Positions 50,991 through 60,497 of a stretch of 64,000 bases of DNA are shown in pieces. Below the pieces are notes generated by a model. That model was given only the letters and a program-made list of their open reading frames with translations, ran no database searches and was not told the DNA's origin. The stretch is taken from assembly GCA_009781315.1 (NCBI GenBank), contig WQYI01000001.1, positions 186,001 to 250,000 on the forward strand, given 5' to 3'. Positions within the stretch are counted from its first letter, which is position 1. Each line of letters opens with the position of its first letter. Source of the stretch: Candidatus Endomicrobium embiratermitis (lineage in GTDB: Bacteria; Elusimicrobiota; Endomicrobiia; Endomicrobiales; Endomicrobiaceae). The translations under genes were made by a program, and so were the position numbers.

Positions 50991-52052
50991 TTATACAAGC
51001 GAAGCGACTAAATCGCCGACTTCGGTTGTTCCCATGCCCATTTTTCCCGCTGACATACTTTTTATCTTTCCGGATTCCAACGCTTTAATTACCGCGTTAT
51101 CAACGTCTTTTGCCGCTTTTGTTTCACCGAGGTTTTCAAGGAGCAAAGCTCCGGCATTTATAGCAGCTATAGGATTTATGACGTTTTGTCCCGTATATTT
51201 AGGCGCTGAGCCGCCCATAGGCTCAAACATTGAAACGCCTTCGGGGTTGATATTTCCGCCCGCTGCAACGCCCATACCGCCCTGAATCATAGCCGCCAAA
51301 TCCGTAATGATGTCGCCGAAAAGATTATCGGTAACAACTACGTCGAACCATTCCGGATTTTTTATAAACCACATGCATATTGCGTCCACGTTTACATAGT
51401 CGCCTTTAACGGTTATATATTCTTTCGCTACGTCGTTGAAAGTCCGCTGCCATAAATCCGACGCGTAAGTTAAAACGTTTGTTTTGCCGCAAAGAGTAAG
51501 TTTATTGTTTTTAGCTCTCTTTTTTGTGAGTTCAAAAGCGTAGCGTACGCACCTTTCCACGCCGAATCTCGTATTTATGGATTCCTGCACCGCGACTTCC
51601 TGAGGCGTATCTTTTCTCAAAAACCCGCCCGCGCCGGTATAAAGTCCTTCTGTGTTTTCGCGCACTATTACCATGTCTATATCAGCGGGAGTTTTGTCTT
51701 TTAAAGGAGTATCCACGTTAGGATAAAGCTTTACGGGACGTAAATTTATATATTGGTCAAGTTCGAAACGCAGCCTGAGCAAAATCCCTTTTTCAAGAAT
51801 GCCGGGTTTTACGTCGGGATGTCCGATTGCGCCTAAAAACATCGCGTCGAAACTTTTAAATTCTTCGACAACGCTGTCGGGAAGAACTTCGCCTGTTCTT
51901 TTATATCTTTCCCCGCCTAAATCAAAATTTATAAAATCAAGCTTAAATCCGTTTTTTTTCGCCGCGGTCTCAATGACTTTCACTCCTTCCTTCAAAACTT
52001 CCGGACCCGTCCCGTCTCCGGGAAGCAACGCTATTTTGTAAGATTTTGACAT
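50991..52052 (-). CDS. leuB: 3-isopropylmalate dehydrogenase
   Basis: NAD-dependent oxidative decarboxylation, third step of leucine synthesis. KIALLPGDGTGPEVLKEG opens the protein; VIVRENTEGLYTGAGG, VVTDNLFGDIITDLAAM and EPMGGSAPKYTGQNVINPIA are family motifs. 353 residues. The overall type is closer to the isopropylmalate/homoisocitrate dehydrogenase group found with short-type LeuC/LeuD, which agrees with its neighbours here. Confidence 0.93.
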   Translation of the reverse strand: MSKSYKIALLPGDGTGPEVLKEGVKVIETAAKKNGFKLDFINFDLGGERYKRTGEVLPDSVVEEFKSFDAMFLGAIGHPDVKPGILEKGILLRLRFELDQYINLRPVKLYPNVDTPLKDKTPADIDMVIVRENTEGLYTGAGGFLRKDTPQEVAVQESINTRFGVERCVRYAFELTKKRAKNNKLTLCGKTNVLTYASDLWQRTFNDVAKEYITVKGDYVNVDAICMWFIKNPEWFDVVVTDNLFGDIITDLAAMIQGGMGVAAGGNINPEGVSMFEPMGGSAPKYTGQNVINPIAAINAGALLLENLGETKAAKDVDNAVIKALESGKIKSMSAGKMGMGTTEVGDLVASLV

Positions 52053-52067
52053 TGTATTCTCCTATTA

Positions 52068-52121
52068 TCGTCATTGCGGACTTGATCCGCAATCTATTCG
52101 GTGATGACGCATTGCGTCATT
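52068..52121. repeat. Palindromic repeat between leuD and leuB
   Basis: ATCGTCATTGCGGACTTG...CCGCAAT plus ATGACGCATTGCGTCAT, two hairpins; the second ends at the leuD stop. Confidence 0.75.
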
Positions 52122-52608
52122 TTTTTATGTATCCCAACAATCCGCCCGCTTTGATTATTTTTTGCATAAATTCCGGGAAAGGCTGGGATTTATAAGTTTC
52201 GTTTTTTGTGATGTTTTTTATAATTCCCTGATTTAAATTTATTTCAATCATATCGCCGTTTTTAATAGCCTTTACGGCATCTGGCGATTCCAAAATCGGA
52301 AGCCCTATGTTTATCGCGTTTCTGAAAAAAATTCTCGCGAAAGAGTTTGCGATGACAGCCGAAACTCCCGCGGCTTTTATCGCTATCGGCGCGTGTTCTC
52401 TTGACGAGCCGCAGCCGAAATTGTTTTCCGCGACAATAATATCGCCTTTTTTTACTTTTTTGACGAAATCTTTGTCTATGTCTTCCATACAGTATTTCGC
52501 AAGTATCGCAGGATCGGTAGTATTCAAATATCTTGCCGGAATTATCTCGTCGGTATTTACGTTAGAACCGTATTTGTGAACAACGCCTTTTAATATCATA
52601 TCTGACAT
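52117..52608 (-). CDS. leuD: 3-isopropylmalate dehydratase small subunit
   Basis: Swivel domain of the isopropylmalate isomerase. [23 protein letters not shown] and [27 protein letters not shown] (substrate-binding loop) are intact. 163 residues is the short type that pairs with the 420-residue LeuC upstream. Confidence 0.95.
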   Translation of the reverse strand: MSDMILKGVVHKYGSNVNTDEIIPARYLNTTDPAILAKYCMEDIDKDFVKKVKKGDIIVAENNFGCGSSREHAPIAIKAAGVSAVIANSFARIFFRNAINIGLPILESPDAVKAIKNGDMIEINLNQGIIKNITKNETYKSQPFPEFMQKIIKAGGLLGYIKK

Positions 52609-52639
52609 TTATAAACTCCTGTTTTTGTAGTCCTTGCCG

Positions 52640-52680
52640 TTATTTGCACTTTACACTTTTCACTTTGAACTTTGCCGTAT
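52640..52680. repeat. Single arm of the GTGAAAAGTG repeat family
   Basis: TTGCACTTTACACTTTTCACTTTGAACTTTG, matching arms at 15772-15912 and 56452-56555; fills the leuC-leuD gap. Confidence 0.75.
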
Positions 52681-53943
52681 CTATATTTCATCAGGCGTTG
52701 CTATATAACCCTTTATCGCGCTTGCCGCGGCTACAGCCGGGCTTGCCAATATTACTTCCGACTTAACATGTCCCATTCTGCCTACAAAATTTCTGTTGGT
52801 TGTTGCAACGCATTTTTCGCCTGACGCTAAAATTCCCATGTGTCCGCCAAGGCATGGCCCGCAGGTAGGAGCAGAGATTATCGCTCCCGCGTCCATAAAA
52901 GTTTTCATTAAACCTTCGGCTAAAGCCTGCGAATAAACGTCGGGCGTAGCGGGAATTATCAAAGTTCTTACGTTAGGGTTTACTTTTTTACCTTTTTTAA
53001 TTATCGCGGCCGCTACCCTTAAATCCTCAATTCTTCCGTTAGTGCAGGAACCTATTACAACTTGGTCAATGTAAGTTTTTTTGACGTCTTTCGCGGCTTT
53101 CGCGTTAGACGGCAGGAAAGGCATAGAAACCTGAGGATAAATTTTTGAGCAGTCGATTTCAAAAGTTTTCGCGTATTTCGCGTCTTTGTCGCCGGCGTAA
53201 AATTTATATTTTCTCTGCGCTCTTTTTGCAATATATTTTTCGGTAATTTCGTCCGGCGTGAATATTCCGTTTTTTCCGCCGGCTTCAATAGCCATATTGG
53301 CTATGGTAAATCTGTCCGCCATTGTAAGTTTCTTGCAGATTTCTCCGGTAAACTCCATAGACTGGTAAAGCGCTCCGTCAACGCCTATAAGACCGATGAT
53401 ATAAAGTATGATATCCTTTCCGCTTACCCATTTGTTGAGTTTGCCTTTTAAAACGAATTTTATCGATTGCGGAACTTTAAACCAAACTTTGCCGGTAGCC
53501 ATAGCCGCGGCAACATCTGTCGAGCCTACGCCCGTTGAAAACGCGCCAAGCGCCCCGTATGTGCACGTATGTGAATCAGCTCCTATAACAACATCTCCCG
53601 GAACAACTATTCCTTTTTCGGGCAGCAAAGCGTGTTCCACGCCTACGTTTCCGCCTTCATAGTAATGTTTTATTTTCTGCTCTTTCGCGAACTCACGCAC
53701 AAATTTTACGTGCTCCGCGCTTAGAATGTCTTTATTAGGCGTGAAATGGTCCATAACAAGCGCGATTTTGTTTTTATCGAAAACTTTTTTTACGCCCGAT
53801 TTTCTGAATTCTTTTATTGCTAAAGGCGCCGTAACGTCGTTTGAAAGGACTATATCGACTTTGGGTTCGATAAATTCCCCGGCCTCTACGACTTTTTTCC
53901 CGCAGTGAGCTGCTAATATTTTTTCAGTAATCGTACTTCCCAT
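52681..53943 (-). CDS. leuC: 3-isopropylmalate dehydratase large subunit
   Basis: 4Fe-4S hydro-lyase that interconverts 2- and 3-isopropylmalate with LeuD. The cluster cysteines lie in [14 protein letters not shown] (about residue 298) and [12 protein letters not shown] (about 357-360). [13 protein letters not shown] is also present. 420 residues, the short (HACN-like) class. Confidence 0.95.
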   Translation of the reverse strand: MGSTITEKILAAHCGKKVVEAGEFIEPKVDIVLSNDVTAPLAIKEFRKSGVKKVFDKNKIALVMDHFTPNKDILSAEHVKFVREFAKEQKIKHYYEGGNVGVEHALLPEKGIVVPGDVVIGADSHTCTYGALGAFSTGVGSTDVAAAMATGKVWFKVPQSIKFVLKGKLNKWVSGKDIILYIIGLIGVDGALYQSMEFTGEICKKLTMADRFTIANMAIEAGGKNGIFTPDEITEKYIAKRAQRKYKFYAGDKDAKYAKTFEIDCSKIYPQVSMPFLPSNAKAAKDVKKTYIDQVVIGSCTNGRIEDLRVAAAIIKKGKKVNPNVRTLIIPATPDVYSQALAEGLMKTFMDAGAIISAPTCGPCLGGHMGILASGEKCVATTNRNFVGRMGHVKSEVILASPAVAAASAIKGYIATPDEI

Positions 53944-53950
53944 TTATATC

Positions 53951-53994
53951 CTCTCTTTGAACTTTGCACTTTTCACTTTGAACTTTGTTTTTTG
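53951..53994. repeat. GTGAAAAGTG-family arm overlapping the leuA 3' end
   Basis: TTTGAACTTTGCACTTTTCACTTTGAACTTTG. Read on the minus strand it provides the last leuA codons (KKQSSK) and the TGA stop. Confidence 0.78.
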
Positions 53995-55514
53995 TTAAAC
54001 GCTTTAGCTTTATTTATTGCCTGCATATAAGCTTTTGCGCTGGCTTCAACTATATCGGTTGACGTACCTTTTCCGGAAAATATCATTCCTTTGTATTGGG
54101 CTTTTAAAAAAACTTCGCCCAAAGCGTCTACTCCCGACGAAACGGCTTTTAAAGAAAAATCCGTCAATTTTATGTCCATTTTTGTTATCTTATCTATGGC
54201 TCTGTATGTGGCGTCAACAGGACCCACGCCGCACGCCGCTTCCTGCAGGGCTGCGCCCTTTTTATCAGTATCGGCAATTCTGACTGTTGCGGTGGGTATG
54301 GTGCCCGTTCCGGCTGTCGCGCTTTGATACGTTAAGGAAAATATTTCCTTTTCGGATGCGGCGTCTTCTTCTATCAGCGCTATTATGTCGTCGTCGAAAA
54401 TAACTTTTTTCTTGTCGGCTAAAACTTTAAATTTTTCAAAAACATGTTCTGCCGATTTATCGTCAAGCTTATAACCTAACGATTTAATTCTGGTAAACAA
54501 AGCGTGTCTGCCCGAATGTTTGCCTAAAACTAAAGATGTTTCGGGAACGCCTACGTCTTCAGGCTTCATAATTTCATAAGTTGAAGGATCTTTTAACATT
54601 CCGTCCTGATGAATACCCGACTCGTGCGCGAAAGCGTTTGCTCCGACTATTGCTTTGTTGACCTGTACGGAAACGCCCGTCAAACTCGAAACAAGTTTGC
54701 TGGTTTTGTATATTTCTTTTGTTTTTATATTATGATCGACGTTATAGTAATGCGGGCGGACTTTTAACGCCATCGCGATTTCTTCAAGCGACGCATTCCC
54801 CGCTCTTTCGCCAATGCCGTTTACGGTACATTCGACCTGCCTTGCGCCGTTTTCTATCGCGGACAAAGAATTTGCCACGGCCAAACCTAAATCGTTATGG
54901 CAATGGACGCTTATTACGGCTTTGTGTATATTCGGAACGCGTCTTTTAATTTCGGCTATTTTAGCTCCGAATTCCACAGGCATCGTATAACCGACAGTGT
55001 CGGGAATGTTTACCGTCAAAGCTCCGGCGTCTATAGCCGCTTCAACTACTTTGCACAGAAAATCCATATTTGAACGTCCGGCGTCTTCCGCGGAAAATTC
55101 TATGTCTTTGCATAAGCTTTTTCCGTATTTAACGGCTTTTATGGCCATATCCAAAACCTGCGCGCGGGTTTTCTGCAGTTTCTTTTCAATATGCAAATCG
55201 GAAGTGGCTATAAATATATGTATTCTGTTCTTTTTGGCGTGTTTAACAGCGTCCCAGCAGGCGTTTATGTCTTTTTCAGACGCTCTTGCCAAACCGGCTA
55301 TTGTTGAAGTTTTCACGGCTTGTGCGATAGATTTTACCGATTCAAAATCGCCTGGGCTTGAAATCGGAAATCCCGCTTCTATAATGTCAACGCCTAAAGC
55401 TGACAATTGTTTCGCAACCAGCAACTTTTCGTTTAAATTCATACTCGCGCCCGGAGATTGTTCCCCGTCTCTTAAAGTTGTATCGAAAAATAATACTTTA
55501 TCTTGTTTTTTCAT
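53973..55514 (-). CDS. leuA: 2-isopropylmalate synthase
   Basis: Condenses acetyl-CoA and 2-oxoisovalerate, the first committed step of leucine synthesis. [42 protein letters not shown] and the [13 protein letters not shown] motif give the catalytic barrel. The C-terminal regulatory (LeuA dimer) domain (about 390-500) suggests leucine feedback. I chose the ATG at 55514, with AAGGGG eight bases upstream; an upstream in-frame ATG (55568) reads only through an ATTACGA repeat. 513 residues. The last six residues are repeat-derived. Order of transcription is leuA, leuC, leuD, leuB, asd. Confidence 0.96.
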   Translation of the reverse strand: MKKQDKVLFFDTTLRDGEQSPGASMNLNEKLLVAKQLSALGVDIIEAGFPISSPGDFESVKSIAQAVKTSTIAGLARASEKDINACWDAVKHAKKNRIHIFIATSDLHIEKKLQKTRAQVLDMAIKAVKYGKSLCKDIEFSAEDAGRSNMDFLCKVVEAAIDAGALTVNIPDTVGYTMPVEFGAKIAEIKRRVPNIHKAVISVHCHNDLGLAVANSLSAIENGARQVECTVNGIGERAGNASLEEIAMALKVRPHYYNVDHNIKTKEIYKTSKLVSSLTGVSVQVNKAIVGANAFAHESGIHQDGMLKDPSTYEIMKPEDVGVPETSLVLGKHSGRHALFTRIKSLGYKLDDKSAEHVFEKFKVLADKKKVIFDDDIIALIEEDAASEKEIFSLTYQSATAGTGTIPTATVRIADTDKKGAALQEAACGVGPVDATYRAIDKITKMDIKLTDFSLKAVSSGVDALGEVFLKAQYKGMIFSGKGTSTDIVEASAKAYMQAINKAKAFNKKQSSK

Positions 55515-55534
55515 AAAAATTCCCCTTATTCTTT

Positions 55535-55580
55535 TAATTCGTAATTCGTAATTGAGTCTGTCCTGCACAAAGCTGCAGGA
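55535..55580. repeat. ATTACGA repeat and hairpin upstream of leuA
   Basis: AATTCGTAATTCGTAATT (the complement of the ATTACGAATTACGAATT unit) is followed by TCCTGCACAAAGCTGCAGGA, a small hairpin. It lies in the leuA leader. No leucine-codon leader peptide or T-box is evident. Confidence 0.65.
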
Positions 55581-55630
55581 TAATTGCCTTTAAAAGACTA
55601 AGTCGAAAATACATCTTTTCTATATAAAAT

Positions 55631-56428
55631 CTATTCATTTGTTCCTTCTTTTTTCTTGTATAATCTTCTGATAATTTTCCAATATCTGCTGAAATACATT
55701 ATTATTCCGGACAGAGCGTACAAAGAAAATAATATGAAAATAATATTTTGCGGAAATACTATAGCCAAAAATAAAACGAAAATTATCAAAACTAAAAACT
55801 GAAACACTTTAGGCTTTGAAAGTTTAAACTTTTTAAACGAAGCGTAAGGTATATTTGAAACCATCAAAAATGACAATACTACCATTACGATAGGCATCGC
55901 TTTAAAAAAAGTAGGCATTGTGTTCATAAGCATAGGTATTGTTTTAAATGATAAAACCTGTCCCGTGTCCGATAAAAGTTCATAACTTAACACAAACGAT
56001 ATTACAAGCCCTGCCGAAGCGGGCGTAGGCAATCCCATAAAAGAATTGTGAATTATGCCTTCCTTAGCATGGACGTTAAATTTCGCAAGCCTCAAACCGC
56101 TGCACAAAACAAACAACACGGCTATTGCTATGCCGGGTTTGCCCATAGTATTTAATACAAGCTGATACATCATAATTGAAGGAGCTACACCGAAAGATAC
56201 CAAATCGCTTAAAGAATCAAGCTGCACGCCGAATTCGCTTGTAGTTTTTGTCATTCTTGCGACTCTGCCGTCAAGCATATCAAACGCGATTGCCAAGATA
56301 ATCATCCATGCGGCGGTCGTGAATTCTCCGTTTATTGAAAATATTACGGAAATTAGACCGCAAGCCATATTACCGCTTGTAAATAAGCTCGGCAGAATAT
56401 AAATCCCTTTTTTTAAATCTCTTTTCAT
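55631..56428 (-). CDS. pssA: CDP-diacylglycerol-serine O-phosphatidyltransferase
   Basis: Makes phosphatidylserine in the inner membrane. The CDP-alcohol phosphotransferase motif D-x2-D-G-x2-A-R...G-x3-D-x3-D is complete in FDMLDGRVARM...GVQLDSLSD (about residues 46-71). About eight hydrophobic helices; 265 residues. With psd directly upstream it forms the phosphatidylethanolamine pathway, PssA acting first. Confidence 0.93.
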   Translation of the reverse strand: MKRDLKKGIYILPSLFTSGNMACGLISVIFSINGEFTTAAWMIILAIAFDMLDGRVARMTKTTSEFGVQLDSLSDLVSFGVAPSIMMYQLVLNTMGKPGIAIAVLFVLCSGLRLAKFNVHAKEGIIHNSFMGLPTPASAGLVISFVLSYELLSDTGQVLSFKTIPMLMNTMPTFFKAMPIVMVVLSFLMVSNIPYASFKKFKLSKPKVFQFLVLIIFVLFLAIVFPQNIIFILFSLYALSGIIMYFSRYWKIIRRLYKKKEGTNE

Positions 56429-56451
56429 TTTGGAATTCCCTTATCAACAGC

Positions 56452-56555
56452 AAAGTGAAAAGTGTAAAGTTAAAAGTGAAAACTTATAATCGGTTTCGAC
56501 TTGTCGAAACACAACATTTCCACTTTTCACTCTTCACTTTCAACTTTGTCTTTAC
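56452..56555. repeat. Large inverted repeat between psd and pssA, GTGAAAAGTG family
   Basis: Arms AAAGTGAAAAGTGTAAAG and CACTTTTCACTCTTCACTTT surround a CGGTTTCGACTTGTCGAAAC hairpin, the same core as at 15772-15912. Confidence 0.87.
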
Positions 56556-57169
56556 TTTATAGTTCCGAAAATCGTTACTCCGGAAACAACTTTATCGTCT
56601 TTTTTAATTTTTATCTCGACGTTTTTTGGCATATGCAGGTCAACCTGCGAACTGAACTTTATTACTCCTATTTTATCGCCTGCCGCTAAAACGTCTCCGT
56701 TTTTTACCCACGAAACGCATCTTCTCGCGAGTATTCCGGCTATTTGTTTGACTAAATATTTTCCGTTTTCATTTTCAATCGTTATTATGTTCTGCTCGTT
56801 TACTATATGGGCTTCGGGCTCCATAGCTTTTAAAAATTTCCCGGGTTTATATTCTATTCTTGTTACTTTCCCGGCTACCGGCGAACGCTGCAAATGCACG
56901 TCCAAAACTGACAAAAACACTCTTATGACTTTTTCGTTTTCATTTTCGCTTACTTCTAAAACTCTTCCATTACATGGCGAAAGCACAAGCCTTTCGCCTT
57001 TGGTTATTTCAATTTTGGGGTCTCTGAAAAAATACACGCAAAACAAAGAAAGCAAAATCAATAAAATTCCGATAACTGAAAATAGACTTCCATATCCCGC
57101 AAAAGCCAATATTATCCCGAACAAAAGCGGGATAAAAATAAAAGGATACCCTTCTTTAACAATTGACAT
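56552..57169 (-). CDS. psd: Phosphatidylserine decarboxylase, short type, altered cleavage motif
   Basis: Converts phosphatidylserine to phosphatidylethanolamine. 205 residues with an N-terminal hydrophobic region (about 8-45), FLSVLDVHLQRSPVAGKV (family His/Asp block) and a C-terminal VIKFSSQVDLHMP. In this short family the proenzyme cuts itself between Gly and Ser of a FGS motif to form the pyruvoyl group. Here the Gly codon has become AGT (Ser), giving FSS. The nucleophilic Ser is retained, so cleavage may still occur, but the change is at a key position. Confidence 0.88.
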   Translation of the reverse strand: MSIVKEGYPFIFIPLLFGIILAFAGYGSLFSVIGILLILLSLFCVYFFRDPKIEITKGERLVLSPCNGRVLEVSENENEKVIRVFLSVLDVHLQRSPVAGKVTRIEYKPGKFLKAMEPEAHIVNEQNIITIENENGKYLVKQIAGILARRCVSWVKNGDVLAAGDKIGVIKFSSQVDLHMPKNVEIKIKKDDKVVSGVTIFGTIK

Positions 57170-57317
57170 GTCAAATTCTCCGTAGTTGTAATATACATAA
57201 ATAAAATCTCCCGATTAACGAGAGATAATATTAAATGATTTTACTAAAAATGCTTTCAGTTGTCAAAACAAAAAACATTGAAAATTAACGGTATTTTTCA
57301 GGCGCTTTGCTAACGGC

Positions 57318-58148
57318 TTATTGATTTAGTTTTGCGAAACATTCATCGGCAAGGTAGGAGCTTCGGACATATCTTCCGCAAACGGAGTGTTTAACCCCTT
57401 TACCGGCGGCATATTTTTGTATTTCATTGAATTCGGTTTCATCGTACTCTTTTATAACGGCGTGATGGTTTTTTGTCGGAGCAAGATACTGTCCTATTGT
57501 TAAAATATCTATTTCTGCGTTTTTTACGTCTGAAATCAGGTCAAAAACCTCGTTTTTTGTTTCCCCGAGCCCCAGCATAATTCCGGTTTTAACTTTGAAT
57601 CCCTTGGCTTTAGCATATTTCAAAACATTAAGAGAACGTTTATAGTCCGCGCCTTGCCTTGCCTTTTTATACAAAGACGGCACGGTTTCCAGATTATGCG
57701 AAAAAACGTCAGGCTTAGCGTTTAACACCGTATCTATGGAACTTTGTTCCCCTTTGAAATCCGGGACAAGAACTTCTATTTTGATATCAGGGTTTAGTTT
57801 TCTTATTTCAAAAACCGTATCGGCAAAATGTTTTGCTCCGCCGTCTTTTAAATCGTCCCTTGTAACCGACGTTACGACGCAGTAAGCAAGTCCTAAATCT
57901 TTTATTGCCAAAGCCGCGCGTTTTGGTTCGTTCGCGTCTAAGGGTTCAGGCGGATTTTTATCTATGGCGCAAAAAGAACATCCGCGCGTGCAGTTTTTGC
58001 CTAAAATCAAAAAAGTCGCAGTCCGTTTTTTAAAACATTCGCCGATATTAGGGCATTTCGCGCTTTGGCATACCGTATTTAAATTTTGGGATTTAAAATT
58101 GTTTTTCAAAGCAGTAATATCGGCTATGGTTATTTTTTTCTTTTGCAT
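57318..58148 (-). CDS. lipA: Lipoyl synthase
   Basis: Radical SAM enzyme that inserts two sulfurs into protein-bound octanoate. The auxiliary-cluster motif CQSAKCPNIGEC (about residues 27-38) and the radical SAM motif CTRGCSFC (about 53-60) are intact. The C-terminal GRYVRSSYLADE includes the conserved RSSY. 276 residues. It has an apparent leaderless promoter of its own. Confidence 0.96.
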   Translation of the reverse strand: MQKKKITIADITALKNNFKSQNLNTVCQSAKCPNIGECFKKRTATFLILGKNCTRGCSFCAIDKNPPEPLDANEPKRAALAIKDLGLAYCVVTSVTRDDLKDGGAKHFADTVFEIRKLNPDIKIEVLVPDFKGEQSSIDTVLNAKPDVFSHNLETVPSLYKKARQGADYKRSLNVLKYAKAKGFKVKTGIMLGLGETKNEVFDLISDVKNAEIDILTIGQYLAPTKNHHAVIKEYDETEFNEIQKYAAGKGVKHSVCGRYVRSSYLADECFAKLNQ

Positions 58149-58154
58149 TGCGGT

Positions 58155-58183
58155 ATTTTATATATTTTTTGCAATGAAGTCTA
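58155..58183 (-). promoter_or_regulatory. Leaderless-type promoter of lipA
   Basis: On the minus strand: TAGACT (58183-58178), 17-base spacer, TAAAAT (58160-58155), then six bases to the ATG at 58148. Same six-base spacing as before 4749 and 9648. Confidence 0.6.
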
Positions 58184-58205
58184 ATATTTAGTATTTACAA
58201 ACGAA

Positions 58206-58241
58206 AGAAAAGCCTCTTTTAACGAAAAAGAGGCTTTTCTT
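58206..58241 (-). terminator. Intrinsic terminator of the three-paralogue operon
   Basis: AGAAAAGCCTCTTTT pairs with AAAAGAGGCTTTTCT, 18 bases past the stop of 58259-59746 on the minus strand, ending in TTTTCTTTC. Confidence 0.85.
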
Positions 58242-58258
58242 GTTGCGGACTATATTAC

Positions 58259-59746
58259 TTAATAGCCATATCTGGCTTTAAGACTGTCTAAACGCGCTTG
58301 GTCCTGCTCTGTAAAAGACTCGCTTCTTATGCTTCTTCCGTCAACAGTTTTGATTCCAGTGATAGATACGCCGAATAAAGTCATATCGGAAGGCTTTACG
58401 CTAGCCCAGCTGCCGAAAGCGTTAAGCGATATTCTGTAAGTGGCGCTTTCGCCCGGTTCAAGAGGTTCCGGCAAATAATAACTGAAAGCGTCGTCTATCA
58501 GTATTTTATTGGTAATATGCGTTTGCAATGTTCCCCTAAAGTATATAGCGGATATGTAATTGTTTGAATCATTTGTTACGGTAACTTCCGCAACGGACAC
58601 TGGTAAAGCGTCAGTAGTGTACACTTTATAGAAAGATGCATTGTTGATATTTATATAAGCAAGGCTTCTTTCCGCATGTATTGCGGATGCTTTTGCGTCT
58701 TCAAGCTTGTTTATTTCGGCAAGGGCGGCGCGGCGTTCCTGCTGCTCGTAGTAAACGGAGTCATAATAAGTCCAGTAAGGGTCGTAGCTGTCATAGTATG
58801 ATATGCTTATGCGCGGTCTATTGTAGTAATAATCGTATCTGTAATAAGGCCAATAATTGTAGCTTACATAGGTACTTCTGGGGATATAATAAGTGCTGTA
58901 ATGTACTATTGCGGCAAGCCCGACAAGGCCTAAAAATACGCCGAAATTAACGTATCCTCTGTTTTTATAGTAAATTCCGTTGTAATAATTGTATCTTTGA
59001 TAGTAGTTTCTGGGGTATGTGTAAACCGTTGAATAGTTATTGTAATTATTTATGACAACTTTTGGTTTTTTTACATTTCTATTATTGATAACTGTTCTAT
59101 TGGTATTAGCGTTGTTTACAACTGTTTTATTGCTATTTATAACAGTTGTTTTATTATTGTTTCTGTTATCCGTTCTGTTTCCTTTTATATCGTAATTTTT
59201 AGTTGTAGTTATATTTCCGTTTGAATTTCCGTAATTATTGCGGTTACGGTTAACTTCCGTAACATTTACATTCGGGTTAGGTTTTTTTGAAACATTGTTT
59301 CCAACATTATTTCCGGAAGTCTGTCTGCTATTTACTGTCGGAACGCTTTTGGAATTGGAAACGCCGGTATAACTGTTTGGTTTAGCAACTGAAACATTTG
59401 AATTTTTAGCAGGAACAGCAGGAGCCGCTTTTATATTATTATTGTTTGACGGTCTGCTTGAAACAGAACTTGTTGAAAAGACATTTTTTGTATTATTGTT
59501 TGATGATTTTGAAGCAGAGTTTGTTACGGAATTATTTTTTGCAGGAGCTGTGTTTTTTACAGCTGGCGCGCTCTTTTCAGAAACTTCTCTTATTGCGGAT
59601 GAAACATCTTTAGAAACGGTATTTTTTTCAGATGCCGTATTGTTTGCTGAATTTACGGGCGTACTGCCTGATCTTGCGTTTGGCGCTGCAAGCGCTGCGG
59701 AAGACATTAAGCTTGTGCTGATTAAAACTGCTAGTAATTTTTTCAT
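58259..59746 (-). CDS. Secreted Asn-rich protein with shared C-terminal domain (paralogue C)
   Basis: 495 residues. Signal peptide (ending AALA), then a 210-residue low-complexity region rich in Asn, Ser and Val (about 25-235), a Tyr/Asn-rich segment with one hydrophobic stretch GVFLGLVGLAAIVHY (about 265-280), and a C-terminal beta domain (about 360-495): VAEVTVTNDSNNYISAIYFRGTLQTHITN, LPEPLEPGESATYRI, VSITGIKTVDGRSI. The same domain ends the two genes upstream. No known family recognised. Probably cell-surface or periplasmic, with the Asn-rich part as a spacer. Confidence 0.7.
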   Translation of the reverse strand: MKKLLAVLISTSLMSSAALAAPNARSGSTPVNSANNTASEKNTVSKDVSSAIREVSEKSAPAVKNTAPAKNNSVTNSASKSSNNNTKNVFSTSSVSSRPSNNNNIKAAPAVPAKNSNVSVAKPNSYTGVSNSKSVPTVNSRQTSGNNVGNNVSKKPNPNVNVTEVNRNRNNYGNSNGNITTTKNYDIKGNRTDNRNNNKTTVINSNKTVVNNANTNRTVINNRNVKKPKVVINNYNNYSTVYTYPRNYYQRYNYYNGIYYKNRGYVNFGVFLGLVGLAAIVHYSTYYIPRSTYVSYNYWPYYRYDYYYNRPRISISYYDSYDPYWTYYDSVYYEQQERRAALAEINKLEDAKASAIHAERSLAYININNASFYKVYTTDALPVSVAEVTVTNDSNNYISAIYFRGTLQTHITNKILIDDAFSYYLPEPLEPGESATYRISLNAFGSWASVKPSDMTLFGVSITGIKTVDGRSIRSESFTEQDQARLDSLKARYGY

Positions 59747-59801
59747 AATACCCTCCTATCTATGGTTAAATAACGCAGGGAGTATTTTTTTTATTGCAGA
59801 T

Positions 59802-60455
59802 TTATCTTAAATTATCCCGAAGTATGTTCAGTTTCTGTTCTTCAGCCTGAGTAAAAGCGCCGGTCTGTATGGCCTGACCGCTTTCCGTGTATATTCCCGT
59901 AACTTTTACCTCAAAACCGCACATATCGGAACAAGATACGGGAAAAATATTATTCATAAGAATTTCGTATGTCTTTTTGTTTAAAGGCAAAAGAGGTTTG
60001 GACAGCGTATAATTAAAAGCTTTGGCGGCTATAATTTCACCGGTAGCTCTTGAAGTAATCTCCCCTGTGAAATAAATCTTTTTTATTGTAAAACCCGAAT
60101 TATTTTCGACTGTTATTTCCGCTTTTGTCTGTCCGTTATCTATCGTGTAAATTTTTGCGTTTAGTACGATTATCAGCGATAGAATTCTGTCGCGGGATTC
60201 GGCAGCAGATCTTCTTGCTTCTAAAGAATACAGTCTGTCCAAATCTGCCGCGGTGTCTTTCTGAAAATACGCCGTATTAGCTGCCCGTAAAGGCATTGGC
60301 CATGAAGGACGGGTTAACCGAAAGTTTGAGCCGAAACTGTAATATATCTTAACAGGGCTGTTGTAAACTCTCCTTAACTCTAAATCTAAATCTATTGAAA
60401 AACAAAATGCGGAAAATATTAAAAAGACTAACAGCGCAAATAGTATTTTTTTCAT
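59802..60455 (-). CDS. Secreted protein with shared C-terminal domain (paralogue B)
   Basis: 217 residues. Signal peptide (ending FCFS), a basic/aromatic N-terminal part, then the shared domain (about 95-217): AEITVENNSGFTIKKIYFTGEITSRAT, LSKPLLPLNKKTYEI, VKVTGIYTESGQAIQTGAF and a helical end TQAEEQKLNILRDNLR. Most diverged of the three; it carries two extra Cys (CSDMC) in the loop before the last strands. Middle gene of the operon. Confidence 0.68.
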   Translation of the reverse strand: MKKILFALLVFLIFSAFCFSIDLDLELRRVYNSPVKIYYSFGSNFRLTRPSWPMPLRAANTAYFQKDTAADLDRLYSLEARRSAAESRDRILSLIIVLNAKIYTIDNGQTKAEITVENNSGFTIKKIYFTGEITSRATGEIIAAKAFNYTLSKPLLPLNKKTYEILMNNIFPVSCSDMCGFEVKVTGIYTESGQAIQTGAFTQAEEQKLNILRDNLR

Positions 60456-60466
60456 AATCTTCTTAT

Positions 60467-60497
60467 CGTCATTGCGGGCTAGACCCGTAATCGATTA
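60467..60497. repeat. Palindromic repeat at the truncated end of 60495-61148
   Basis: CGTCATTGCGGGCTAGACCCGTAAT: hairpin ATTGCGGG/CCCGTAAT. The stop codon of the upstream gene is at its edge. Confidence 0.75.

Noticed and set aside
55515-55568. Longer leuA start at 55568
   Set aside because: The extra 18 residues come from an ATTACGA repeat, and the ATG at 55514 has a good AAGGGG.
55515-55630. T-box or leucine leader peptide before leuA
   Set aside because: Only a repeat arm and a small hairpin are visible; no T-box core or run of Leu codons.
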